From Chitinophagaceae bacterium (GTDB taxonomy: Bacteria > Bacteroidota > Bacteroidia > Chitinophagales > Chitinophagaceae): DNA of 6,788 bases. Positions 1 through 5,612 of this stretch are shown piece after piece. Both the position numbers and the translations under genes were made by a program. Below the pieces are notes generated by a model. It did not search any database. It was given only the letters and a program-made list of their open reading frames with translations, and was not told where the DNA came from. Within the stretch, counting starts at the first letter, position 1; each line of letters begins with the position of its first letter. Location: positions 1 to 6,788 of the forward strand of contig JAACZX010000133.1 in NCBI GenBank assembly GCA_009996555.1, in the 5' to 3' direction.

Positions 1-134
1 AGATTATCGTGGTACACCCGCATATCAATCATGCTTTCATCCAGGTCTTTTACTGTGGTTGCAGCGTTATTGTTACAAGCTGCAACAACTGCAATTGTAC
101 TGCTGATGATAAAAGATGTAATGAATGTTTTCAT
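1..134 (-). CDS. Small lipoprotein, N-terminal part only
   Basis: The reverse strand from an ATG at 132-134 encodes 44 residues before the window ends. They start MKTFITSFIISSTIAVVAAC and continue NNNAATTVKDLDESMIDMR. This is a typical lipoprotein signal: one Lys after Met, a hydrophobic stretch of about 15 residues, and a V-A-A-C lipobox with the lipidated Cys at position 20. The Asn-rich residues after Cys are common in Bacteroidota surface or periplasmic lipoproteins. The gene lies 86 bp downstream of the HAD gene on the same strand, so it could be its last operon partner. No Shine-Dalgarno sequence is visible, as usual in this phylum. The mature part is too short to assign a family. The signal peptide is clear; the function is unknown. 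Confidence 0.72.
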   Translation of the reverse strand, partial: MKTFITSFIISSTIAVVAACNNNAATTVKDLDESMIDMRVYHDN

Positions 135-220
135 GCGATTGGTTTTGTTGTCTGTTCAACTGCAAGGTGACTGTACAACTTTTCTTTTTCTTTCCGTCGG
201 TATCTCGACTGCGCACAGCA

Positions 221-1078
221 TTAAATACCTGCCGACTCACATACATAGGTAGGCATAATCCCTGTTGCACGGATGCGTGTTTCAGCATCACTTGGTAACG
301 TGTTACCTGAAAGTACAAGTACGGTATCTAATCCGAATTTATTCCCACCAAGTATATCGGTATGCAATGTATCACCTACCATTAGAATATCTTTTTTGCT
401 GATGGGTTCATTATTCCGTTCACGCAACAGATCATACGCAAACATGAACATTTGCGAATCGGGCTTACCAAAGCGGATAAACTTTTTGCCGACAATACTT
501 TCAATCATGGTGGCAACACCACCAATGGCAATTGACACATCATTGCTTCCACTTACCGGATAAATATGATCTGTATTTGCAACAATGGCCGGTATTGTTC
601 GCTTACGCAAAATATTTACGGTACGGTTCAGATCATCAAACCAGTTAAAGCCTTCATCATCCAGCAGCACCAATGCATTTACCTGGTCGATGTTGTATTG
701 TGTAATAGCACTCACCGGTAATGTGTGCAGTCCTGAGCTGTCGATATAATGTGCCGAGCTTTGTGTGCCCAGGTAAGCAACAATACCTTCGCTTACTTTC
801 AGATCAAGGTATTCCTTTGCCAGCATGCCCGATGAAATAACACGCTCCGGCTGAATAATATCCAATCCTATTTTATGATAGCTCTCGGCCAGTTGTTGCG
901 GACTGCGGCTGGCATCATTCGTTACAATAAAATATTCTTTGCCTGTTTCTTCGAGCCAGGCAAAGGTTTTATCCATGCCGGGTATCAACCCATTGTAACT
1001 TTTTATTACGCCGAAGGCGTCGAAAAAAAATATTTTGTATTTCGCTGCTATTGTTTTGAAATCCTGGATAGAGAACAT
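221..1078 (-). CDS. HAD superfamily subfamily IIA (NagD-like) protein with variant motif I
   Basis: A 285-residue cytosolic protein with the NagD-like HAD-IIA layout. Motif I is FFFDAFGVI, with the nucleophile Asp20. Motif II is VTNDAS (Thr53-Asn54), motif III is the Lys of GKPD (Lys205), and motif IV is GDTLHTDI (Asp236, Asp241), followed by the family's GG..FGLDTVLVLSG segment. The C2 cap lies between motifs II and III. Family members are usually phosphatases for small phosphorylated molecules. Here the general acid/base Asp two residues after the nucleophile is Phe22 (D-A-F instead of D-x-D), so ordinary phosphomonoesterase activity is doubtful. Other HAD-IIA subgroups carry aromatic residues at this place, so this may be a conserved variant and not decay. 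The start is 34 bp after the phosphotransferase stop, which suggests co-transcription. The length is normal for the family. The fold is near certain; the substrate is unknown. Confidence 0.9.
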   Translation of the reverse strand: MFSIQDFKTIAAKYKIFFFDAFGVIKSYNGLIPGMDKTFAWLEETGKEYFIVTNDASRSPQQLAESYHKIGLDIIQPERVISSGMLAKEYLDLKVSEGIVAYLGTQSSAHYIDSSGLHTLPVSAITQYNIDQVNALVLLDDEGFNWFDDLNRTVNILRKRTIPAIVANTDHIYPVSGSNDVSIAIGGVATMIESIVGKKFIRFGKPDSQMFMFAYDLLRERNNEPISKKDILMVGDTLHTDILGGNKFGLDTVLVLSGNTLPSDAETRIRATGIMPTYVCESAGI

Positions 1079-1112
1079 GCCGTTGATTGATTTTAAGTGT
1101 TAGTGTACGGTG

Positions 1113-2174
1113 TTATTTCTTAACAGGCTTTGTATCTTTTATCTTGAGTGCTTTAATTAATTTCTCTGCATCAAAATCACGATCCACTGAGGGAAGATAA
1201 ATATCATACGCTTCAGCCCGCAGCTTCTTTGCATATTGCTCACTAAAGAAATGACTGCCATCTTTGATCACATAGTTGAGAATAAAGAAACGGTAGCCTT
1301 CTTTTAAAAAACGTAACTCATCGGCCGTAAGCGGATTTACTTTATGATACTCTTCGAGGAAGATGATAAAACGATCTTCCATCATGGTATTAATGTAATA
1401 GCTGAACACTGTTCTGTCGCCTGCATCACTCACTACCCTGCTGAAGAAATAAAAATCCATCATGCGGCTGCTCATGCGGAACCAGTCGTAATCCCAGCGT
1501 GAATAGAGTTCGAGTTTATCGGTAACAGAAAAGTTACCAATGTTCCAGTCAATAAACACGGGTATGGTTTCAAACGATCCTGCATTTGTTTTCAAACGGT
1601 TCTTTAAAAACTGTTCGCAATGATATTTCACCAGGTCGGCCTGTGCTCTTGTGCCAAACTGTTTTTCATCATCTTCGATCATGTCCATGAGCGTATGCAT
1701 ATCTGTACGCAATGTCTTCGACGACTTTGGTAAAATATGCCGCAGCCTGGAGCATGCTTTATGAAACTTACCGATCTGCTGACCAAACTTGCGGATGAGT
1801 TTTTCATCCAGTCTTTTTGGTAAACGCTGCATTACACGCACAGGATTGTAAAACACAACCCATGCTTCTGTTTTCTTTGTGCGGTAATGATACGTGTACA
1901 CCCGGTTGTTCTTGAGCAGTGATTTTGCCAGCAGGTTTTCGAACGGGTATAATAAGTTGTTGGAGAGTGTGTGAATGATGCGGTGATCTTCTTTAAAATG
2001 CTCGTACTTGCCAAAGTAAGAAAGCTTGGCAATCACGATGTCTTCATCTTCAAAAATAATACGGTACACATGGTTGGTGCTCACCATGGCACTGATCTCT
2101 TCAATATGTGCAATCTTTTTGGTTGCATCATATCCTTCCCACGCTTTATGAATAATTTTTATTACTTCTGTCAT
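1113..2174 (-). CDS. Aminoglycoside/choline-kinase-like phosphotransferase
   Basis: A 353-residue protein with a protein-kinase-like (APH/ChoK) fold. The N-lobe segment DIVIAKLSYFG has a candidate ATP-binding Lys50. The catalytic loop is VFIDWNIGNFSV (Asp209 as base, Asn214 as metal ligand). The following RWDYDWFR (Asp228/Asp230) takes the place of the DFG-like metal motif. The usual His of the H-x-D Brenner motif is Phe (F-I-D). Proteins of this fold phosphorylate hydroxyl groups on small molecules such as amino sugars, choline, ethanolamine or sugars. I chose the ATG at 2174 (MTEVIKIIHK). The frame stays open upstream to 2357, but that extension translates the dispersed repeat (GFCLLDIGFWFLDF type) and is not protein. 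The HAD gene follows after 34 bp, so the two are probably one transcript. The fold is well supported; substrate and activity are unknown. Confidence 0.85.
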   Translation of the reverse strand: MTEVIKIIHKAWEGYDATKKIAHIEEISAMVSTNHVYRIIFEDEDIVIAKLSYFGKYEHFKEDHRIIHTLSNNLLYPFENLLAKSLLKNNRVYTYHYRTKKTEAWVVFYNPVRVMQRLPKRLDEKLIRKFGQQIGKFHKACSRLRHILPKSSKTLRTDMHTLMDMIEDDEKQFGTRAQADLVKYHCEQFLKNRLKTNAGSFETIPVFIDWNIGNFSVTDKLELYSRWDYDWFRMSSRMMDFYFFSRVVSDAGDRTVFSYYINTMMEDRFIIFLEEYHKVNPLTADELRFLKEGYRFFILNYVIKDGSHFFSEQYAKKLRAEAYDIYLPSVDRDFDAEKLIKALKIKDTKPVKK

Positions 2175-2217
2175 AATTTTTTTTTGAACCACTAAGACCC
2201 GAAGGCACAAAGGCACA

Positions 2218-2247
2218 CAAAGATATAAGCAAGAGAACAAGGCACAA
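2218..2247 (-). promoter_or_regulatory. Candidate Bacteroidota promoter for the phosphotransferase-HAD operon
   Basis: Reading the minus strand, TTG (2245-2247) is followed after 19 bases by TATCTTTG (2218-2225). This fits the Bacteroidota primary-sigma consensus TTG / TAnnTTTG in full at the downstream box. It ends 43 bases before the ATG at 2174, leaving a leader of roughly 35-40 bases. The boxes lie inside a degenerate copy of the dispersed repeat, so the repeat may supply the promoter. Consensus match only; the surroundings are low in complexity and a chance match is possible. Confidence 0.4.
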
Positions 2248-2475
2248 GAAAGAGGAAGAAAATCCAAGAACCAAAATCCAATGTCCAAAAGACAAAATCC
2301 AAAAAAGGCACAAGGGTCAAGGAACAAGAAGGGAATTCCTCTTTTCGACAAGCTCAAGACCTAAGAAGAAAATCCAATGTCCAAAAAGCAAAAGACAAAA
2401 TCCAATGACCAAGAACCAAAAAACAAAACCCAACTCCGTTAGCTGTTGGAAACAAATTTCTATTTCTTACCGTCT

Positions 2476-2492
2476 GGCCGCTTTGAGCGGCC
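2476..2492. other. Perfect GC-rich hairpin
   Basis: GGCCGCT and AGCGGCC form a perfect 7-bp stem around a 3-base TTG loop. It lies about 100 bases past the ligase stop codon on the minus strand. No T-run follows it on either strand, so it is not a standard intrinsic terminator. It could protect a 3' end or belong to the surrounding repeat. It stands out because the flanking sequence is AC-rich. Confidence 0.5.
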
Positions 2493-2592
2493 TGACTTAA
2501 CCCCTCTGTGTTCTCCGTATCTCTGTAACTCTGTGTTGAAAATTGTGAGCAAAGCGAACAATCCTTCACCATTCTCTACTCACCACTCACCT

Positions 2593-3942
2593 TTAAATAA
2601 TCTCGAAATACCGTTTCAACTCCCAATCACTTACATGCTTTGCAAACTGGCGGCACTCCCACATTCTGGTATTGGTAAAGTGTTCTACAAACGCATCACC
2701 AAACAAATCTTTTGCAACCGATGAATGCTGCATGTGTGTTGTTGCCTCTAACAAATTTGATGGTAATACGCCATTACTTTTATCAGCATAACCATTTCCT
2801 TTTGTTGCCTCCATATTCAACGGCAATTGATGTTTGATGCCATACAAACCCGAAGCTAATGAGGCAGCTATTGCCAGATACGGATTGGTATCGCTGCCGG
2901 GTACACGCATTTCAGCTCTTGTGTTTTTTATTGTGGGATGCAACACACGCACAGCAGTCGTGCGGTTATCAACTCCCCATGTTACTGTTGTGGGTGCCCA
3001 AGCACCTTCTACCAATCGCTTATAACTGTTGATGGTGGGTGCATACATCGGCAACACATGTGGCAAGCAATACAGCAAACCTGCTACATAATGCTCCATC
3101 AATTGGCTCATGTTGTGTTTGCCTTCTTTACTGTAAAACAGATTCTCTTTGGTAGCAGGGTTCCATAAGCTTTGGTGAATATGTCCGCTGCAACCGGGCA
3201 GTTGTTCATTCCACTTGGCCATGAACGAAGCCATGATGCCATGCTTGTATGCAATTTCTTTCACTGCTGTTTTAAACAGCACTGCTTTATCGGCAGCGGC
3301 CAATGTGTTATCATGAACGATGGCTGCTTCGTACACACCCGGACCGGTTTCGGTATGAATGCCTTCAATGGGTATGTTGAATTTGTTGAGCAGATCGATG
3401 AGATCGAAATAAAAATCACTCTGCAATGATGTGCGCAGGATGGAATAACCAAACATGCCTGTGGTAAACGGCTCCGGTTGTACAAACTGTTTCTGCTGCA
3501 GGCTGTGCGGACTCTCGTTAAAGTTAAACCATTCGAACTCCTGTGCAAACTCAGCATGGTAACCCATGTCATCACATTCCTTCACAATCTTTTTTAGCAA
3601 CGAACGGCCGCAGGCAGCTATATTGCTCTTGCTGAAATCGGCTAAGAAAAAAGGCAGTTCATTTTGCCAGGGAATGGTACGCAGTGTGGAAAGATCAAGA
3701 TGCACCTGCTTATCGGGATAGCCGCTATGCCAGCCCGTTAGTTTTACGTTATCGTAAGCTGCATCATTACTGTCCCAGCCAAACACCACATCGCAAAAGC
3801 CGATACCGCTTTCGAGTGTATCGAGGAGTTTTTGTTTGCTGATGACTTTGCCACGCAAAATGCCATCAATGTCTGCAAAGGCAAACTTCACCTGTTCGGC
3901 ATTGTGCTGCTGCAGGTACCGGATCAATTCTTCTTTCGTCAT
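2593..3942 (-). CDS. Glutamine synthetase family protein (type I-like amide ligase)
   Basis: A 449-residue protein with the full glutamine-synthetase fold. The N-terminal beta-grasp domain has VKFAFADIDGILRGK (residues 18-32). GYPDKQV..DLSTLR..PW (74-92) is typical of glutamylamide-ligase relatives. The catalytic barrel has metal ligands in QEFEWF (Glu135/Glu137) and HTETGPGVYE (Glu198/Glu205), the GHIH loop (His254/His256), NSYKRL (305-310), WGVDNR (322-327), RAEMR (342-346) and NPYLAIAASLASGLYGI. Two usually conserved positions differ: Gln in GPGQ is Val203, and Pro in the MxKP loop is Trp244. The adenylylation-site motif of GlnA (NLYDLP) is absent. The family makes glutamine or gamma-glutamyl amides (as PuuA does) from glutamate, ATP and an amine. 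The divergence suggests an amine other than ammonia, which is inference. It has its own promoter candidate at 3964-3994, and the kinase-fold and HAD genes lie downstream on the same strand. Confidence 0.92.
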   Translation of the reverse strand: MTKEELIRYLQQHNAEQVKFAFADIDGILRGKVISKQKLLDTLESGIGFCDVVFGWDSNDAAYDNVKLTGWHSGYPDKQVHLDLSTLRTIPWQNELPFFLADFSKSNIAACGRSLLKKIVKECDDMGYHAEFAQEFEWFNFNESPHSLQQKQFVQPEPFTTGMFGYSILRTSLQSDFYFDLIDLLNKFNIPIEGIHTETGPGVYEAAIVHDNTLAAADKAVLFKTAVKEIAYKHGIMASFMAKWNEQLPGCSGHIHQSLWNPATKENLFYSKEGKHNMSQLMEHYVAGLLYCLPHVLPMYAPTINSYKRLVEGAWAPTTVTWGVDNRTTAVRVLHPTIKNTRAEMRVPGSDTNPYLAIAASLASGLYGIKHQLPLNMEATKGNGYADKSNGVLPSNLLEATTHMQHSSVAKDLFGDAFVEHFTNTRMWECRQFAKHVSDWELKRYFEII

Positions 3943-3963
3943 AGCCTGTTTTTTGAATGCTTA

Positions 3964-3994
3964 CAAAGTTGTGGCTTAAAAGGGGGATTTCAAA
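3964..3994 (-). promoter_or_regulatory. Candidate Bacteroidota promoter for the ligase gene
   Basis: On the minus strand TTTG (3991-3994) is followed after 19 bases by CAACTTTG (3964-3971). This matches TTTG / TAnnTTTG at all but the first base of the downstream box. It ends 21 bases before the ATG at 3942, so transcription would start about 15 bases upstream of the gene in an A-rich leader (CATTCAAAAAACAGGCT) without a Shine-Dalgarno sequence. It lies just outside the repeat array that begins at 4015. Confidence 0.5.
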
Positions 3995-4014
3995 GTGAAA
4001 AGATTGTTTGGTGG

Positions 4015-4150
4015 AGCCACAAAGACGCAAAGGCAGAAAGATGCACGAAGAAGAAAAAGCAAAGAAGGCAAAAACCAAAAGACAAAACCCAATGGCCAAA
4101 AGACAAAATCCAATATCCAATGACCAACTCTGTATCTCTGCGTTGGAAAA
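4015..4150 (+). repeat. Repeat unit A1
   Basis: Type A unit. Its left end has CCACAAAGACGCAAAGGCAG, then GATGCACGAAGAAGAAAAA. It ends CTCTGTATCTCTGCGTTGG. It lacks the CTCTATTCCTCTTCA segment found in units B1 and A2. Confidence 0.8.
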
Positions 4151-4283
4151 GTTGAACCACAGAGACACGGAGGCACAGAGATGCACATAGAATAAAACCC
4201 AATGGCCAAAAAACAAAATCCAATATCCAAAAGACCAACTCTCTATTCCTCTTCAGCTCTGTATCTCTGTGTTGAAAAAATTC
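4151..4283 (+). repeat. Repeat unit B1
   Basis: Type B unit. Its first 57 bases, starting GTTGAACCACAGAGACAC and passing through GATGCACATAGAATAAAACC, match unit B2 with two differences. It contains the CTCTATTCCTCTTCA segment shared with A2, which shows that units are mosaics of shared blocks. Confidence 0.8.
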
Positions 4284-4435
4284 AGCCACGAAGACGCAAA
4301 GGAGAAAGATGCACGAAGAAGAAAAACCAAAGAAGGCAAAAAGCAAAATCCAAAACCCAATGGCCAAAAGACAAAATCCAAATTCCAAAGATCAACTCTC
4401 TATTCCTCTTCAACTCTTTATCTCTTTGTTTAAAA
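4284..4435 (+). repeat. Repeat unit A2
   Basis: Type A unit starting 269 bases after A1. It keeps AAGACGCAAAGG and AGATGCACGAAGAAGAAAAA. Its right end is more diverged (TTTATCTCTTTGTTTAAAAG), and it carries the CTCTATTCCTCTTCA insert. Confidence 0.8.
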
Positions 4436-4516
4436 GTTGAACCACAGAGACACAGAGGCACAGAGATGCACATAGAATAAAACCCAATGACCAACTCTTT
4501 ATCTCTGTGTTGGAAA
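4436..4516 (+). repeat. Repeat unit B2 (short)
   Basis: Type B unit starting 285 bases after B1. It has the B left end but only a short core (CCCAATGACCAACTC) before the right end TTTATCTCTGTGTTGG. It looks like an internal deletion derivative of B1. Confidence 0.8.
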
Positions 4517-4573
4517 ATAGTAAGCGTAGCGAATAATCCGTGTTCATCTTTCCAATCTGCGTTATCTGCGACT
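4517..4573 (+). repeat. Second dispersed intergenic module next to the array
   Basis: Sequence of the form AAGCGTAGCGAATAATCCGT, then TTCATCTTTCCAATCTGCG, then TTATCTGCGAC. From recollection of environmental genomes, CCGTGTT..ATCTGCGTTATCTGCG is a dispersed intergenic word, often beside the ACAGAGACACAGAGG type. The first part is echoed at 2546-2563, also just after an array right end, so the two modules travel together here. The rest of the gap to 4729 holds nothing I can identify. Confidence 0.55.
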
Positions 4574-4729
4574 CTATCTCTTCGATTGCACAACAAAAAC
4601 CTTCAAAGGCTTGCAATTTGGGTTGGAATGCCCTACCTTATTTCTCTGTTCCAGAATTTGTACTACTGATCACTGCCAGTCCCGCCCGTTTATAACATCA
4701 GCATTTTAAACCCAAAACCAATACAAACA

Positions 4730-5275
4730 ATGAAACAGATCTTTGCTTTTTTATGCCTGGCTTTTGTTATGGCATCCTGCAACAATTCTCAAGACAAACC
4801 TGCTGAAACGGCAACAACTGAAACGCCTGCTGCAGCAGCCGAAGTAACACTGCCTTACAGCTTATCATCGCCTTACCATAACTGGAGCATTGGCAGTAAC
4901 GAAAACGTAGCTGCAGCTATGAAGGGATTGAAAGCCTTTGTTGACAATGATTTTGCAACACTTGCTGCCGTTACCGGCGATTCGCTGGAATTAAACTTTG
5001 ATCAGTTACAGGTAAAACTTACCCGTGACAGTGCCATGAAGTTTTTTACGGATGCACGTAAAGTGTACAACGATCTGAAGGTGACCATGCACGACTATGT
5101 ATCGGTTGTTTCTTCCGATAAAAAAACGGAATGGGTAACTCTGTGGTACACGCAAAGCTGGAAAGATGCAAAAGGTGTGGCCGATTCTGTTCAGGTGGTA
5201 AACGATATACGTCTTGAAAAAGGAAAAATGGTGGAGCTGGACGAAAAGACCAGTCGTTTTCAGAAAAAGAAATAA
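4730..5275 (+). CDS. NTF2-like (SnoaL/DUF4440-type) lipoprotein
   Basis: A 181-residue secreted lipoprotein. The signal peptide MKQIFAFLCLAFVMASC has a V-M-A-S-C lipobox with the lipidated Cys at residue 17. A flexible Thr/Glu/Ala-rich linker follows (about 18-42), then one globular domain (about 50-178). That domain has the NTF2-like pattern: an N-terminal helix with NENVAAAMKGLKAFVDNDF, a short strand SLELNF, a helix with RDSAMKFFTDARK, and the long strands VTMHDYVSVVSS, EWVTLWYTQSW and VQVVNDIRLEKGKMVELDEK. NTF2-like domains form cone-shaped pockets that bind or turn over small ligands; many lipoprotein members have no known role. A strong terminator follows, and the gene is divergent from the ligase, so it is probably monocistronic. 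The leader is A-rich without a Shine-Dalgarno sequence. The lipoprotein call is firm, the fold likely, the ligand unknown. Confidence 0.87.
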   Translation: MKQIFAFLCLAFVMASCNNSQDKPAETATTETPAAAAEVTLPYSLSSPYHNWSIGSNENVAAAMKGLKAFVDNDFATLAAVTGDSLELNFDQLQVKLTRDSAMKFFTDARKVYNDLKVTMHDYVSVVSSDKKTEWVTLWYTQSWKDAKGVADSVQVVNDIRLEKGKMVELDEKTSRFQKKK

Positions 5276-5297
5276 ACAGGCAATGGTTTGAACGTTT

Positions 5298-5325
5298 AAG
5301 CCCTCTGTTAGTGGAGGGCTTTTTT
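5298..5325 (+). terminator. Intrinsic terminator of the NTF2-like lipoprotein gene
   Basis: AAGCCCTC and GAGGGCTT form a perfect 8-bp stem around the loop TGTTAGTG. The stem runs into six T (5320-5325). It starts 22 bases after the stop codon. On the opposite strand no T-run follows, so it acts in one direction only. Confidence 0.88.
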
Positions 5326-5612
5326 GTTCCAATTTAGCTGTGAGCGATTTGATTGTGACAGGAAGAAGCTGTCGGATTTTTACGGCTGATACGCTCTATG
5401 TACGCTTTATCTACGGAGTATCGTGGGAGTATCTACCCGTGTCTTATACTGTGATTCGTCCTAAAACAGCTATACAGCCGGGAAGGCGGTGAGGCGGGAA
5501 GGAAGGTTTGACCTGACAGAATCAATGCGGGGAAACTGTTTTATTACTTGTTACGGTTCTGAGCGGGCTCAACCTGTCAGGTCTGTAGGAGAAATATGCT
5601 CATATATAAGGT
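5326..5612. other. Gene-free intergenic stretch
   Basis: 287 bases between convergent genes. A 71-codon plus-strand open frame (5489-5704) overlaps the minus-strand gene, lacks protein-like composition and is not a gene. Near 5417-5434 the word GGAGTATC occurs twice (GGAGTATCGTGGGAGTATC). At 5357-5373 GACAG/CTGTC forms a 5-bp stem without a proper T-run. At 5560-5571 TGAGCGGGCTCA is a palindrome inside the larger inverted repeat 5510-5583. No promoter or RNA gene was recognised. Confidence 0.6.
5510..5583. repeat. 10-bp inverted repeat with CTGTCAGGT palindrome
   Basis: GACCTGACAG (5510-5519) pairs perfectly with CTGTCAGGTC (5574-5583) across 54 bases. The right arm lies in ACCTGTCAGGT (5572-5582), which is palindromic in itself. 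From memory, the CCTGACAGG word recurs in intergenic regions of many Bacteroidota. It lies just past the stop of the minus-strand 5613-6101 gene, so it could shape that transcript's 3' end. Confidence 0.5.

Larger units (their letters stand above)
2187..2563 (+). repeat. Degenerate composite dispersed repeat between phosphotransferase and ligase genes
   Basis: This fills most of the 418-bp gap 2175-2592, which has no credible gene. The left end (2187-2220, ACCACTAAGACCCGAAGGCA and onward) is a diverged copy of the ACCACAGAGACACAGAGGCA end seen at 4154 and 4439. The middle (about 2258-2432) is a T-poor tract built from repeated AAAATCCAATGTCC / AAAGACAAAATCCAA words, interrupted near 2341-2361 by TTTTCGACAAGCTCAAGACC. 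The right end (2503-2540) carries CTCTGTGTT..GTATCTCTGT..CTCTGTGTTGAAAA, roughly the inverse complement of the left end. It is followed by GAGCAAAGCGAACAATCC, which resembles AAGCGTAGCGAATAATCC at 4523. The same order of modules occurs in the 4015-4540 array, in the same orientation. Confidence 0.8.
4015..4516 (+). repeat. Tandem A-B-A-B composite repeat array
   Basis: Four related units stand head to tail in the divergent intergenic region. Each has a purine-rich left end (CCACAGAGACACAGAGGCAC or variant), a T-poor AC-rich core (CCCAATGGCCAAAAGACAAA and so on) and a right end (CTCTGTATCTCTGTGTTGAAAA) that is roughly the inverse complement of the left end. Units 1 and 3 (type A) start GCCACRAAGACGCAAAGG; units 2 and 4 (type B) start GTTGAACCACAGAGACAC. 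A 37-base core in unit 1 (4084-4120) recurs in unit 2 (4194-4230) with one difference. Open frames of 60-130 codons run through the array on both strands. They translate the repeat as Phe/Trp/Leu/Ile-rich or Lys/Gln/Arg-rich strings and should not be annotated as proteins. Confidence 0.9.

Noticed and set aside
2175..2357. 61-codon N-terminal extension of the phosphotransferase
   Set aside because: It encodes GFCLLDIGFWFLDF-type residues from the dispersed repeat and looks like a false membrane segment. The conserved-looking protein begins at the ATG at 2174.
2476..2492. GGCCGCT hairpin as intrinsic terminator of the ligase gene
   Set aside because: The stem is good, but no T-run follows on the minus strand (AGACGGTAAG follows).
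2354..2724. 72- and 92-codon open frames around the ligase 3' end
   Set aside because: One is repeat-derived and the other overlaps the ligase gene antisense. Neither has protein-like composition.
2834..3575. Open frames of 63-104 codons inside the ligase gene on other frames
   Set aside because: They are shadows of the well-supported 449-residue ligase frame and show no domain.
4015..4516. CRISPR array
   Set aside because: Units are 81-152 bases, imperfect and composite, with no short constant repeat separated by unique spacers, and no cas genes are nearby.
3866..4616. Several overlapping open frames of 60-132 codons on both strands
   Set aside because: They are translations of the repeat array: minus-strand strings such as FWILDFVFWPLGF and plus-strand strings such as QNPMAKRQNPIS recur in different frames, which real genes do not do. 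They have no domain and overlap each other.
4617..4660. TTTG at 4617-4620 with TACCTTAT at 4634-4641, or AGAATTTG at 4653-4660, as promoter of the NTF2-like lipoprotein gene
   Set aside because: Spacings are 13 and 32 bases instead of about 17-23, and the downstream boxes match poorly. The promoter is somewhere here but I cannot place it.
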